A stretch of 64,000 bases of DNA from Bacillus cereus G9842 (GCF_000021305.1 NC_011772.1:3014001-3078000), one strand, 5' to 3'. Positions 18,326 to 28,796 are shown, counted from the first letter of the stretch. Notes: generated by a model from the letters alone, not told the origin. A program made the numbers and translations.

Positions 18326-19554
18326 TTATATTATTGTATATTTTTCACGGTACTGCCTAGGGGTCATGCTAGTGATTTTTTTGAAAACTCTTATAAAATA
18401 ACTTTGGTCATTAAAGTTAAGCCAAGCACAGATATCTGATAACGAATAAGTAGTGAGTGTTAATAATTTCTTTGCTTCTTCCACTCGTTCCCTTTGAATA
18501 TATTCGCTTAAAGTAATTCCCATTTCTTTTTTAAATAGTTTAGACAGATAAGTAGGCGTAATTTCTAAATGATTAGCAAGTTCATTCAGAGATATTCCAT
18601 CGTAAACATTTTTATTAATATGTTTTATACATGTAGTAACCGCGTAAGAATACTTTTTTGCATTGTATTCTTTCACACGATCTGCAAAAGTACGTAAAGC
18701 ATCCCCTGACAATCGCTTTACAGATTCTACATTATCTAATTGTTCCAGGGTTTGTATATATAAAATACTATGAGCAAAAGCAATATCTGGTGGCAGGTTT
18801 CCTTCTATTGCATATCGAGTGGCTAAGGTAATCGCAATAATTCCAAGGTTTTTTTGATTCCTGAGCGGATCCTCTATTAGCATAAGTTCAACATCTTCTT
18901 GCGAAACCGCATACATATACTGTATTAACTTTTTTTATTCCCTTCTTTAATAGTCGAAAAGAAATCATTTACTAATGACATATTGTGCGTTTTAGGTTTG
19001 TTTTGTCGACGTTTTAAAATATATAAATCAGGTTTCACATTTTTATTAGGAATTTCCTCTAGTACTTTATTTTTTTCCAAGACAATATCTACATCTAACT
19101 TTTCATTGAAAATCATGTAATGTAATAGAATTCCCATATCAATTAATGTAGTTTTTTTAATCTCAGATAAACACTGATAATAGGCAAGTCTTTCTTGAAT
19201 GTTATCATTTGATTTAAATTCTTTCTGAAATTTTATGATCATATCATCTGAATCTTTTGGATGTATAGTAGGACCGATTATAATAGTCCCTTTAATATCA
19301 TCATGATTTTCTATATGAATTAGAACAAAATTTTCAAGATAGTTGTTACTTCGGAAAAGTGGCAAGTTAAAGGGATCGTTTTCTTGATAAATATCACTAA
19401 GATGTTCTTCTTTTGAAGAATAAAAAGGACTACAAACATTATCAGATGTAGAATGATATAAAATTTTTCTGTCTGCAGATAAAATATGTACAGGGGCATT
19501 AAATGCTTTATGTGCAAGATCACACAAGTGTTGTATATCGATAGAAGTATTCAT
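18326..19554 (-). pseudogene. AraC-family transcriptional regulator, frameshifted in a poly-A tract
   Basis: Two adjacent frames make one regulator. The upstream frame (18925-19554, 209 residues) is a sensor-like domain. The downstream frame (18326-18916) carries the rest plus a C-terminal AraC helix-turn-helix pair: NELANHLEITPTYLSKLFKK and DICAWLNFNDQSYFIRVFKK, then MTPRQYREKY. The break is at a run of seven A (18930-18936, T on the plus strand): eight A would read GNKKKLIQYMYAVSQED continuously. AAAGGAG precedes ATG 19554. A single base therefore separates this allele from an intact gene of about 410 residues. The second frame has no ribosome site of its own. Confidence 0.85.
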
Positions 19555-19779
19555 TACATTCTCCTTTATAGATCCATAAAATATATTCTGTTAGATATAA
19601 TTCACGACAAATAATACTATAAAATATCAAATTAGTACAATTCACAACAAAATATTACTATATCTTTTTTATAAAAATCATATATTATTTAATTGTAGTT
19701 AGCATCTAAATATCAGAGTAGATAAGTAAACGAAATAAGCTAAGTTCTTTTCTTAATTCTACAAGATATAATTATTGAA

Positions 19780-20280
19780 CTTGAGAAAACAGTGAAGCAC
19801 TACAAAATACAGTGGTAGTCAATGCGAGGACCGAGATAGAAAAATATTACAAATAAAACGAAAGTAACAGGAGATACTGTACCACCGCAAGAAATAACAG
19901 TCAAAGTTCCAATTCAATCATTTATACAAATTGAATTCAAAAAATAAATACTGCTAATTTAAATATGAAACTGAAAAACTATTTTGCTCCAAATTTTAGA
20001 AAAAGATAATAAAGAAGTCGTGAAATCGGAAAAAGAGGAAAGCGATACGGCTATTTTTGAAACACTATGTTTTGAAAAGTACAAGGTGGAGGAAATTCAA
20101 GTGCTCAATTAAACATTTAATTGAGAGAAAGGTCTTTTCATCAACTAAAAATAAAAATAAAAAACGAATGGAATATTCAAAAAATGACACTATATTACTG
20201 GTCGTAACATTAGTTTTACTTTCCACAAAAGAGGGAAAAATATATAGACTTTACAAATACTAAGAATAGCAAAATAGCTA
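19780..20280 (+). other. Decayed, unassigned coding remnants
   Basis: Short protein-like stretches occur in different frames on the plus strand: VNARTEIEKYYK, then TKVTGDTVPPQEITVKVP to a stop near 19948, and later EKDNKEVVKSEKEESDTAIF to a stop near 20112. None has a start signal and they do not join into one frame. I do not recognise the family. From 19555 to 19780 and from 20459 to 20830 I see only A/T-rich sequence. Confidence 0.35.
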
Positions 20281-20298
20281 GTTTTATTACCGCATCAC

Positions 20299-20458
20299 AT
20301 AAAGTGAAACTTTAATCAGTGGGGGTTTTGTTCATCCCCCACTGATTATTAGCCCACACAAATCGGGCTTTTACAGACAGTTGATCCCCCACCTAACTTC
20401 TTTGCTTCCGCTGAATTTTGAGGTGGGGGTCTTACTGCCCGGCAAATAGCGGGATAAA
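20299..20458. repeat. bcr1-type B. cereus group repeat, full length
   Basis: A 155-bp block with several short inverted repeats (AATCAGTGGGGG with CCCCCACTGATT, and CCCCCACCT with AGGTGGGGG) is bounded on both sides by ATAAA, that is TTTAT on the minus strand. Size, 5-bp flanking duplication and sequence agree with what I recall of the mobile-like bcr1 repeat of this group. The element encodes nothing. A partial copy lies at 24600-24664. Confidence 0.8.
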
Positions 20459-20830
20459 CTTATTATTAATTTCCAAACACAATAGTTGTTAATCAACAAA
20501 AAACTTCAATAATTAAGGTACACAGTAAATTGATCTCAAAACAGTAATTACTACAGTATCAGTTTTTACTTATTCTATAAAAAAAGAAATATCACTTAAC
20601 AATTATTATTTTATATCGATTTAGACATAAAACATTATATTATATCAGCTTAAGTATTATGGAATTAAAATTACAAATAACACCAAAACTATTTTAAGAG
20701 CTCATACATCGTTCGTATCGAATTTACCACTTTTAGATACCTATGTCATTAACACAACTAAAAAAGATTATCACAAAGGAATCTGAGAGGTTTTTTCAAT
20801 TCCGAAATTTATTTTTTTGTAAATTAAAGG

Positions 20831-20861
20831 AAAAATAATCCATATATATACGGATTATTTT
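20831..20861 (-). terminator. Terminator of the SASP-like gene
   Basis: AAAATAATCC and GGATTATTTT enclose an A/T-rich loop directly after the stop at 20863; on the minus strand a T-run follows. Confidence 0.6.
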
Positions 20862-20862
20862 C

Positions 20863-21084
20863 TTAGTGTAATCTGTATTGACCTGTTAACTGTTTATCAG
20901 CCATTCGAACTAAGCGTTTTGTAATCTCTCCACCGATCCGAACCATTTGCAGATGATGTGATGTATCAGGTCCCAGTGTGACTCCTAGTTCAAAAGCAAT
21001 TTCATACTTTATTTGCTCAATAGTACTTGTAGTAGCAGAAATAAGAATTTCCTTTGTATTACTTTCGTATCTTTGAATATTTAT
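20863..21084 (-). pseudogene. Alpha/beta-type small acid-soluble spore protein with no start codon
   Basis: The minus strand encodes about 73 residues with both family signatures: IEQIKYEIAFELGVTLG (first helix and protease-site region) and GGEITKRLVRMADKQLTG (C-terminal helix). Such proteins coat and protect spore DNA and are degraded on germination. No ATG, GTG or TTG is available in frame before an upstream TAG. The best candidate position reads ATA AAT ATT CAA, six bases after GGAAGTG, so an ATG-to-ATA change would explain it. The sequence HHLQMVR where normal members have a Ser/Asn-rich turn is also divergent. It is either a start-loss pseudogene or uses a rare codon. Confidence 0.72.
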
Positions 21085-21282
21085 AATTGCACTTCCAATA
21101 TATTTATAAATAACATGTGCCTACTTATGCTATTTATGCATAAGCGACCTAATTTCTTCCAGTATTTTTATAGGAACCCTTTCCCTCCCCTTATTCCACC
21201 AATTAAATTTGAAACACAAATGTACATTACATTTCAATATAACAATAAAAGCTACAAAAGCAACGAATTTACTATTTTAAAG

Positions 21283-21924
21283 TTAAGTGTTTAACCTTGA
21301 AGTACTTAAATTCTTTTTTCCAGATAAAGCATACATTATATCTTGATGTTTTATTGTCCTCTTATAATTATGTGGTATCGGGAATTTATTTCGGTGTTCT
21401 TTTATTATAATTAAAGTTTGAAGTTCTATGCTCAATACTTTTGCGAGAACATGATAGTTATATCCATTGTTTAACAGAGAAATTATGTCATAAAACATAG
21501 TTTTTCCACCCACTAATTTTACTAATTTATTCTTTAACTCCTCCCCTTTTTCTTTAGCTTCATCAATTTCTAACAACATAGATTTTTTATTTGTCTGCTT
21601 AATGTATTGAGTATACAACTCTGGGAATTCTTTTTGTACTTCTTTGTTTAATACTGGTTTATATTTAATCATATAAGTAACTTGTAACAATGAGCGTTTT
21701 AACAAACTATCTTCAATGAGATACGCTACTTTATTAAATAAATGTACATATTCCTCAATATTGGAATAACTATTAAAATGAGCTAATACTCTACTTTTTA
21801 TACTAAAAGCCTTGCCTACATAAATAATATTGTCATTATAATCTTTAATGAAATAAATACCACTGTCAGATTTTTTCAATTTATTATCCAATTCTTCTAT
21901 ACTCATAAAATGCAATTCACTCAT
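21283..21924 (-). CDS. GIY-YIG domain protein
   Basis: The 213-residue protein has an N-terminal GIY-YIG nuclease-like domain (SGIYFIKDYNDNIIYVGKA near 20-40, with an Arg in IKSRV) like that of UvrC and homing-type endonucleases. The C-terminal part (about 140-195) is helical and may be a helix-turn-helix (YHVLAKVLSIELQTLIIIK). AAGGAG precedes the ATG. A degraded copy of its 3' end lies at 4185-4318; there the protein would stop after GKKN, suggesting that the last residues here (LSTSRLNT) arose by loss of the original stop. Cellular role unknown. Confidence 0.7.
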   Translation of the reverse strand: MSELHFMSIEELDNKLKKSDSGIYFIKDYNDNIIYVGKAFSIKSRVLAHFNSYSNIEEYVHLFNKVAYLIEDSLLKRSLLQVTYMIKYKPVLNKEVQKEFPELYTQYIKQTNKKSMLLEIDEAKEKGEELKNKLVKLVGGKTMFYDIISLLNNGYNYHVLAKVLSIELQTLIIIKEHRNKFPIPHNYKRTIKHQDIMYALSGKKNLSTSRLNT

Positions 21925-22089
21925 ACTTCTCTCTCCTTAGCAGTTTTAAATCGTAAAAAACAAGCAAGGTTTCTAAAAAAGTACTTAGCTGCCCTAACAT
22001 CTCTTATTTTATCTCTTGCTAAATGTCAAAAAACTGTTTCTATGTTACTCAACTATCAATATGATTATTAATAAAATTTTCTATCGTTA

Positions 22090-23505
22090 TTATCTCGCAA
22101 TTTTATCATGTAATTTCGAGATCGTTTCCTCATTTAAATTACTGTGTTTTATCGAATAAAGGAAATATATTACTACCCCAATAGTAATCCAAATACTAAA
22201 GTACACCCATGTCCTTAACGGTAAATTTAGCATTAAAAACACACAGCATACAATTGCAACGCATGGTAATACAGGTACAAAAGGTACCATAAATCCACGT
22301 TTTAAATTTGGGTGTGATTTACGTAGAATAATAACTGATAGACAAACTAACGCAAACGTCACCAAACTACCGATATTAACTAAATTAACTAATTCTTTCA
22401 AATCAATAAACCCAGCTATTATAGAGCTCCCTATTCCTGCCAATCCAGTTATAAAAGTGGGTGCTCCAGTTTTCTTATTAACTTTCGCAAATGATTTCGG
22501 TAACAATCCATCACGACTCATTGCAAAGAATACTCGTGTTGCTGCATACATATTGGAAAAAATAACAGCCATAAGGCCAATTACAGCACCTGCAGCAATT
22601 GCACCAGCGACTTTTTCTTGTCCTACCACTTCCATTACATAAGCCATTGCCTCAGGGACATTTAATTCTTTATAGGAAACCATTCCTGTTATAACAAGGC
22701 ATACGATAACATAAATAATTGTACATATGATTAATGATGCAATAATACCGATGGGAAGATTACGCTTCGGATCTTTTACTTCTTCTGCTGAAGTTGCTAA
22801 TATATCAAAACCTGTGAAAGCGAATAAAATAGCTGCTCCCCCCGTAAAAACCCCACTTAAACCGTATGGTGCAATTGGTATCCAGTTCATTGGTTTTACA
22901 TAGAATATACCAACTGTAATAAACAACAAAATCATACCAATTTTAATCAATACCATTATATTATTGATTCGTTTACTTTCCCTCGTACCACGGGATAACA
23001 TCCATGCTAATATCAATGTAATGATTACTGCTGGTAGATTCACAATACCACCATGTGAAGGGATCGTTACTAGAGCTTTAGGTATCTCTAATCCAAACCC
23101 TTTTATTAAATTGTGGAAATAGCCTGTCCATCCAGCAGCGACAGCCGCTGTTGCCACAATATATATTAACAGCAATGACCAACCTACTAGATGAGCAACA
23201 AACTCACCAATTGTTGCATATGAGTACGTATATACACTACCAGACGCCGGGAGTGTGGAAGCAATTTCTGCGTAACATAATGCTATAAATCCGCATATAA
23301 TTGCTGCAAGTACAAATGAAAAAATAACTGCTGGACCAGCATCTCTTGCTGCTACTAATCCAGTTAACACAAGAACCCCCGTTCCAACTATCGAGCCTAC
23401 CCCTAACATAATTAAATCAAATGCTCCTAATGTTTTCGTTAAAGTCTTGCTTTGATTATGCTCTAACAATTGTGTAACGGATTTCTTTTTTAGTAAATTA
23501 CTCAT
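22090..23505 (-). CDS. Amino-acid permease, APC family (YfnA/BcaP-like)
   Basis: This 471-residue protein has about 12 membrane segments and the APC hallmark GVGSIVGTGVLVLTG near residue 35, followed by the Glu/Pro-rich SAEEVKDPKRNLPIGI near 245. It resembles the cationic/branched-chain amino-acid transporter group of Bacillus (YfnA, YhdG). AAAGGGG precedes the ATG. It lies downstream of the frameshifted proC on the same strand with a 130-bp gap. Substrate cannot be assigned from sequence. Confidence 0.85.
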   Translation of the reverse strand: MSNLLKKKSVTQLLEHNQSKTLTKTLGAFDLIMLGVGSIVGTGVLVLTGLVAARDAGPAVIFSFVLAAIICGFIALCYAEIASTLPASGSVYTYSYATIGEFVAHLVGWSLLLIYIVATAAVAAGWTGYFHNLIKGFGLEIPKALVTIPSHGGIVNLPAVIITLILAWMLSRGTRESKRINNIMVLIKIGMILLFITVGIFYVKPMNWIPIAPYGLSGVFTGGAAILFAFTGFDILATSAEEVKDPKRNLPIGIIASLIICTIIYVIVCLVITGMVSYKELNVPEAMAYVMEVVGQEKVAGAIAAGAVIGLMAVIFSNMYAATRVFFAMSRDGLLPKSFAKVNKKTGAPTFITGLAGIGSSIIAGFIDLKELVNLVNIGSLVTFALVCLSVIILRKSHPNLKRGFMVPFVPVLPCVAIVCCVFLMLNLPLRTWVYFSIWITIGVVIYFLYSIKHSNLNEETISKLHDKIAR

Positions 23506-23638
23506 ATTTTCTGTATCCCCTTTAAAATAAGGTTTATTCTTCTCGTTAGTGTTGTATATAAATTTACTTAGTTATTAACTAGCCTCATAATATTTCTTTT
23601 ACATTAAATAGATTTGAAATATTATATAAATTCGCTTC

Positions 23639-24458
23639 TCACTTACTAGTTAAACTAGACATTTCCATAGATTTTTGCGTACAACGTTTCATAGCTGAAA
23701 TGATAGCTGTTCTTAAACCTTTTTCTTCTAGCGTTACTACAGCTTCTATCGTCGTTCCACCTGGAGAACAAACCATATCCTTCAATTCACCTGGATGTAT
23801 TCCTGTTTCCAATACCATTTTTGCAGAACCTAATACAGCCTGAGCCGCAAATTTATAAGCTTGTTTTCTCGGCATACCGCCAAGTACAGCAGCATCTGCC
23901 ATGGCTTCTATAAACATATACACATATGCTGGAGAAGAACCACTAATAGATGTAACAACATCCATTAGTTTTTCATTTATGACCTCCGTCTGGCCGAAAA
24001 TATTAAATATGTTCAGTACCTCTTTTATATCTTTTTCTGTAACCATTTCATTAAAACATAACGCAGACATTCCTTCTCCAACAAGTGCCGGTGTATTAGG
24101 CATTACTCTAACAACTTTCAACTTTCTACCAAATTCATTCTCAGTGCTCTTAATACTTTTTCCTGCAGCAATAGTTACAACGATTACATCATTTTTTATT
24201 TGATCTTTTATTTGGTTAATTACCGATGAGTATAAATCTGGTTTGATTGATAAAATTAAAATGTCAGCGCTGTTAGCGACTTCATTGTTGTTAGTAGTTA
24301 TAGTTATGCCATATTCATTACTAGCATTTTTTAAATTAATGACATTTAAATCTGAACAAATTATTTGATCTGGAGAAACTATATTTTTTTTTAATCATCC
24401 CACCTATCATAGCAATACCCATGTTTCCACATCCGATAAAACCTATTTGTTTATTCAT
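23639..24458 (-). pseudogene. proC: Pyrroline-5-carboxylate reductase, frameshifted in a poly-A tract
   Basis: The gene begins at ATG 24458 with the Rossmann motif GFIGCGNMGIAMIGG. After about 25 codons it shifts frame in a run of nine A (24384-24392, T on the plus strand). With eight A the frame would read GMIKKNIVSPDQIICSD and continue through SADILILSIKPDLYSSV to the intact C-terminal part, which contains RVMPNTPALVGEG, SISGSSPAYVYMFIEA and DMVCSPGGTTIEAV. The enzyme makes proline from pyrroline-5-carboxylate using NAD(P)H. Total length without the shift is the normal 270 or so residues. B. cereus group genomes usually carry further proC paralogues, so loss need not cause auxotrophy. Confidence 0.88.
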
Positions 24459-24599
24459 AATAATTTGCTCTTGCTCCTTCTACTCTAAATTTTATTGATT
24501 TTGAAATTATTATTCTAAATAAGGGCTATTACAATTACTTGGTTTATCAATAGAATTTCAAAATTCTCCTTCCTATATAGAGCTTACATATACCTCTAA

Positions 24600-24664
24600 T
24601 AACTTCTTTGCTTTCGCTGAATTTTGAGGTGTGAGTCTTACTGCCCGGCAAATAGCGGGATAAA
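24600..24664. repeat. bcr1-type repeat, partial copy (one end only)
   Basis: The 65 bp match the last part of the full element at 20394-20458 with a few substitutions, ending in the same GCGGGATAAA. The left two thirds and the other flank are absent, so it is a truncated copy. Confidence 0.8.
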
Positions 24665-24699
24665 ATCATTTCTTTAATCTATAATAAGAAGGACATAAA

Positions 24700-24753
24700 A
24701 AAACAAAAAGTTACAAAAATTTTCAAATTAAAACTTTTATAACTTTTTGTTTT
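24700..24753 (-). terminator. Terminator of the second germinant receptor operon
   Basis: A 19-bp stem with one mismatch (AAAACAAAAAGTTACAAAA at 24700-24718 against 24735-24753) is followed on the minus strand by a T-run. Confidence 0.75.
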
Positions 24754-24782
24754 GATTCAAATATAATTTCAATTAAGGTATC

Positions 24783-25976
24783 TCATCGTTTTAAACTTGA
24801 CGCTCCATAATCTTGTATAGTTACATTTATATGATATTTAATCGGTACTTTACTAAATGTTTGATCCCAATCTTTTTTGACTTTCTCCCATGTTCTCGGG
24901 TGTTTAATTCTTAATTGGTTGCCAAAACCCGCAATATCGACTTGATATTCTTTTTGTATTTTTTTTGTAACATGATGTACTAAGTGCTTTACTTCTTTTT
25001 CAATAGCTTTTTCTTCCTTTTTTAAAAATTCATTTTCAAAATCTTTTCCTGATTGCATCCAATTTTCAGACAAACGCCCTTCTGATTCAATGTTTACATC
25101 AAAGGAAATATTATTTCCGTTAACATGTGGTATGATTTTGCTTTTTATTGACTTTATTTCGTATATAATGAGTTTCTTTGATTCTTTATCAAAAGTTTTT
25201 ACCACACCACCATTCCTTTTTCCGTTTATCCATACTACTCCTTCCAATTCCTGTTCATTTAAAAAGCCCATCAACTTTTTTGTCTTCCCTTTAATTACAG
25301 CAGCTCCTGCAAATTTTGTTTCCCCTTTTATCGAGATTACATTTTGCAAAAGAAAACTGGACCCTGACCGCATCTTTCCTTCCAATTTAGCGAGCGATAC
25401 AGGAGGTAAAATCCTTGTTGTTCTATTTCTATTATCTGCAATTCCAGACAAACGAAATGCTGGAATTTCTCCTTTTTTGTTTGATTCCAGTACCTCCTTC
25501 GCTAGCCCCTTGCTAATTAAGAGCATACAGCTAAGCCGAACTTCATTGTCACGGAGATACTGTTCAAGTAATTGTTCTAAACTGTATGTACGTACAAGAC
25601 TATCACTAATAACAATGTTTTTTAAATGTGGGCTGAACATTGTGCTCTCTCTTTTCAATGAAAACTCACGAACAATTTGATGAATGGAATCACCTGTCTC
25701 AGAAACATTAATATAACGTTTTTGTTGTCCATTTCCTTTACTTTGTGCTTGCGAACTAACAATTTGATAAGTAGCTGTTATAAGATTTCTTTTAGGATAA
25801 CCTCCTTCCTCATCTTCTTTCTCAATTGTTGAATTCTTCCCTTTATCTAGTGCTATACCTGCAGTTAAACTCAACTCTTCTACTTCTTTACTGCTCCAAC
25901 ATCCTGTTAAAAACAGAAGCAAAAGCGTCCATAACAAAGCAAAATAGAACCGCATATAATTAAATTTATTTTTCAC
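24783..25976 (-). CDS. Spore germination protein, GerKC/GerAC family lipoprotein (second operon)
   Basis: A 397-residue lipoprotein with signal peptide ending in LFLTGCW (Cys near 26) and the family sequence SSKEVEELSLTAGIALDKG directly after it. It forms the outer-face C subunit of a GerA-type receptor. The GTG start overlaps the stop of the B gene by 4 bp (GTGA) and uses GGAGG inside the B gene, so the two are translationally coupled. It is distinct in sequence from the C subunit at 4467-5546, indicating two different receptors rather than a recent duplication. Confidence 0.88.
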   Translation of the reverse strand: MKNKFNYMRFYFALLWTLLLLFLTGCWSSKEVEELSLTAGIALDKGKNSTIEKEDEEGGYPKRNLITATYQIVSSQAQSKGNGQQKRYINVSETGDSIHQIVREFSLKRESTMFSPHLKNIVISDSLVRTYSLEQLLEQYLRDNEVRLSCMLLISKGLAKEVLESNKKGEIPAFRLSGIADNRNRTTRILPPVSLAKLEGKMRSGSSFLLQNVISIKGETKFAGAAVIKGKTKKLMGFLNEQELEGVVWINGKRNGGVVKTFDKESKKLIIYEIKSIKSKIIPHVNGNNISFDVNIESEGRLSENWMQSGKDFENEFLKKEEKAIEKEVKHLVHHVTKKIQKEYQVDIAGFGNQLRIKHPRTWEKVKKDWDQTFSKVPIKYHINVTIQDYGASSLKR

Positions 25977-27064
25977 ACTACTCCTCCTTTTAATCGCGTA
26001 ATAATAAGAAGAAGCAGTGGCAGTAAACCAAATAAAAATAAAGCAGCATTACCGAGCATATCCCCCAATTTAAGCAAGTCATTTATATTTTTCGAAGTCA
26101 TAGCAATGATGTAAATGATTGGAATCAAAGCAAAAATAAACGGATGAATACTCTTTTTAAAGAGTTGCGCTAATCCTAATGCAGCTGCATAATAACTAAT
26201 CGTATAGGTAGCAAATATTTGCATAATCCATATTACAAGCAGTAAAGATTCAAAACGTTCAAATATCAATCCAGAAATTTCAAAACTGCGCATAAGGTCA
26301 ATTGTCGGCCATGTTCTTGTTACAACCCCATCAATTGATAATGCACCAATGACCATTACAACAGTTATTACATAAAAGATTAACGGAATAGAAATTCCAA
26401 CTAAAATAGCTTTTACTGCTTTATTTCGTTGTTCCATAAATACCAAAAGAATTAACATAATTTCAGGACCTGTATATGCGAGAGACGTTGTTTTTATCCC
26501 ATCTAATACTGGTTTAATTCCCAAACCTAATACGGGACGGAGATTATCTATCTCGAATATTCCGATGCTCATAAAGGAAATGATTAAAAAAATAAAAACA
26601 GTAATAGGAAATATTATTTCAAACATCCGTGCAATTGAATTAATACCACTCATAATCAAATAGAGACCTATCCACATAAAAGGCATAACAATAGCCCATG
26701 TGGGGGTTCCTTCGAGCAAAAAAAAGCTTATTACTTCTGCCATTGAACGAATTTGAAATGCTGAAGTTGTAAGAAAATACCCTATAATAAGAAAACTAAG
26801 CAACCTGCCTATCCATTTCCCTACAATATCTTGACTGTATTGGTAAAATGTTTTTTCTGGAAACTGCTGACTTAATTTGACCATAATTACTCCTGAAACC
26901 ATTGCCAGTATTCCACCTAATATCACACTTATCCATACATCTGGTGTTTTCACTTTTTCCACAGATGCTCTAGGCAGAGTGAGAATTCCTGTCCCAAGTA
27001 TGTAATTTACAATAATAACAACTGCCTGTGAAGTTGTTATTCGGTCTTTAAGTTTAGTAATCAC
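25973..27064 (-). CDS. Spore germination protein, GerAB/GerKB-type permease (second operon)
   Basis: The 363-residue protein has about ten hydrophobic segments and begins ITTSQAVVIIVNYILGTGIL, a GerAB/APC-like first helix. It would be the germinant-binding membrane subunit. The start is GTG at 27064 with AAAGGAAG upstream, 26 bp after the A subunit. It overlaps the C gene by 4 bp. Confidence 0.88.
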   Translation of the reverse strand: MITKLKDRITTSQAVVIIVNYILGTGILTLPRASVEKVKTPDVWISVILGGILAMVSGVIMVKLSQQFPEKTFYQYSQDIVGKWIGRLLSFLIIGYFLTTSAFQIRSMAEVISFFLLEGTPTWAIVMPFMWIGLYLIMSGINSIARMFEIIFPITVFIFLIISFMSIGIFEIDNLRPVLGLGIKPVLDGIKTTSLAYTGPEIMLILLVFMEQRNKAVKAILVGISIPLIFYVITVVMVIGALSIDGVVTRTWPTIDLMRSFEISGLIFERFESLLLVIWIMQIFATYTISYYAAALGLAQLFKKSIHPFIFALIPIIYIIAMTSKNINDLLKLGDMLGNAALFLFGLLPLLLLIITRLKGGVV

Positions 27065-27090
27065 TGAAGGCCACTTCCTTTCGTCATCAG

Positions 27091-28665
27091 CTACCTTTTG
27101 CGGATATTTTTTTGGGTATGCATTATTTTTGGTCGACGTCTCATTATTTTTAATGGCATGCGAACCATAAAATCTTTCCAGTCACTGAATCGATATGGAA
27201 CAGCAGGACTGGTATAAGGAACGCCAAAACTTTTCAGTTTCACTAAATGACTGCAAAGTAAAAGAAAGAAGAGAATAACTCCATACAAACCAAATATCGC
27301 AGCACAAAACATAGCTACAAAACGAAGAATGCGTAACGTAATTCCTACACTATATTGTGGAATAGTAAAAGAAGAAATAGCTGTTACCGCAACAACGATA
27401 ACCATTATTGGACTAACAATTCCTGCTTCTACGGCAGCTTGACCAATTATTAAACCGCCCACAATTCCCATTGCAGGTCCAATCGGTTTAGGCAGACGTA
27501 AACCTGCTTCTCGCAAAACTTCGATAGCTACTTCCATAATTAACGCTTCTATTAAAGCGGGAAAAGGAACTCCTTCTCGCGATCCGATAATAGAAATAGC
27601 GAGCTTAGTGGGAATTAATCCTGGATGAAATGAAATAAAAGAAATATACAGTGCTGGAGCAAATAATGAAACAAAAGCTGTCATGAAGCGTAATAAGCGG
27701 AGAAGCGTACCAGGAAGCCACCTTTCATAATAATCTTCTGGTGATTGCAGCAGCATACTAAATGTAACTGGAGCAATTAAAACAAATGGTGTTCCATCTA
27801 ACAAAATAGCTACTCGACCTTCCATTAAAGCACTAATAACACGATCAGGTCGTTCTGTATTTTGAATCTGTGGAAAAGGACTTAGATAATTATCTTCAAT
27901 GAGTTGCTCTATATAACCAGATTCGAGTACACTGTCTATGTCAATTTTCTGAATTCTGTTTTTTACTTCATCCACCAATTCTGTACTAGCAAGATCTCTA
28001 ATAAATGCGACAACTAACTCTTTCTTTGCACGTTCTCCTACTGGTAGCTTTACTAATGATAAGCTCTCATCCGCACAATGTCGTCGCAAAAGTGAGGTAT
28101 TATCACTTAATACTTCAGTAAAACCGACCCGTGGCCCTCTGACTAATGCCTCCGATACTGGTTCTTCAATGTTTCGTTTATTTGCTTTTGTTGTACCAAG
28201 AATAAACACATCTGCTAAACCATCAATTAAAAGAACTGTTGAACCTATCAATACTTTGGGTATTAAATCTTTTATGTAATGGACTTCTGCTACTTCACTA
28301 ATTGTAAGAACTTTATTTTTAATATATTCTTTTGAAACAGTCCCCTCCACATAAGAAGTTTCATTTTTATATTCATCAGAAAAATCATCCATTAGTAATT
28401 TCATAATATGTTTGTCAATTATCTCTTTATCTGATAGGCCATCAACAAAAACGATCCCAGCCTGAATATCTGTGCGTCCAATATTAAACTTCCGAAAGCG
28501 AACATCAGAATTATGTCCGATTTGTTGCTTTATAAGTTCTAAGTTAGAGGCAAAATCATTTGTGAAATGAACGATTGCATTTTGAGAAGGTTTATGCTCT
28601 TGTTTCGTTTTACTTTGAATATTATTTTTTTTCACTTGTTTGTCTCTTGACTTCCACCAACTCAT
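27091..28665 (-). CDS. Spore germination protein, GerAA/GerKA family (second operon)
   Basis: With the start at ATG 28665 the protein is 524 residues ([10 protein letters not shown]). A longer open frame to 28920 overlaps a separate small gene and has no ribosome site. The hydrophilic domain (1-280) ends in [20 protein letters not shown], followed by [22 protein letters not shown] and the terminal [12 protein letters not shown], all family hallmarks. The ATG overlaps the stop of the 44-residue ORF (ATGA), so translation is probably coupled. It heads the A-B-C set of this operon. Confidence 0.9.
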   Translation of the reverse strand: MSWWKSRDKQVKKNNIQSKTKQEHKPSQNAIVHFTNDFASNLELIKQQIGHNSDVRFRKFNIGRTDIQAGIVFVDGLSDKEIIDKHIMKLLMDDFSDEYKNETSYVEGTVSKEYIKNKVLTISEVAEVHYIKDLIPKVLIGSTVLLIDGLADVFILGTTKANKRNIEEPVSEALVRGPRVGFTEVLSDNTSLLRRHCADESLSLVKLPVGERAKKELVVAFIRDLASTELVDEVKNRIQKIDIDSVLESGYIEQLIEDNYLSPFPQIQNTERPDRVISALMEGRVAILLDGTPFVLIAPVTFSMLLQSPEDYYERWLPGTLLRLLRFMTAFVSLFAPALYISFISFHPGLIPTKLAISIIGSREGVPFPALIEALIMEVAIEVLREAGLRLPKPIGPAMGIVGGLIIGQAAVEAGIVSPIMVIVVAVTAISSFTIPQYSVGITLRILRFVAMFCAAIFGLYGVILFFLLLCSHLVKLKSFGVPYTSPAVPYRFSDWKDFMVRMPLKIMRRRPKIMHTQKNIRKR

Positions 28666-28796
28666 TCTTCCCACTCTTTCTCTGACATACGAACCCAATG
28701 AAAAACTCTTGAGATAGTATACGGAATTAAAAACAAGATAAAAGCTTGTACAAAGACTTTCCAATCTGGAAGATAAGAAGTAATTATGTTCCACAT
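28662..28796 (-). CDS. 44-residue single-span membrane protein at the head of a ger operon
   Basis: ATG 28796 to TGA 28662 encodes a 44-residue peptide beginning [13 protein letters not shown] with one hydrophobic segment ([15 protein letters not shown]) and a charged C-terminus (MSEKEWEE). TGGGTGAT precedes the start. Its stop overlaps the A-subunit start as ATGA, which argues for real translation. Some GerA-type operons carry a small D-subunit membrane gene; this one is shorter and upstream of A rather than downstream. I do not recognise a named family. Confidence 0.6.
   Translation of the reverse strand: MWNIITSYLPDWKVFVQAFILFLIPYTISRVFHWVRMSEKEWEE

Noticed and set aside
20057..20263. Lys-rich 68-residue open frame on the plus strand
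   Set aside because: No ribosome site, very A-rich, and lies in a region of fragmentary coding remnants.
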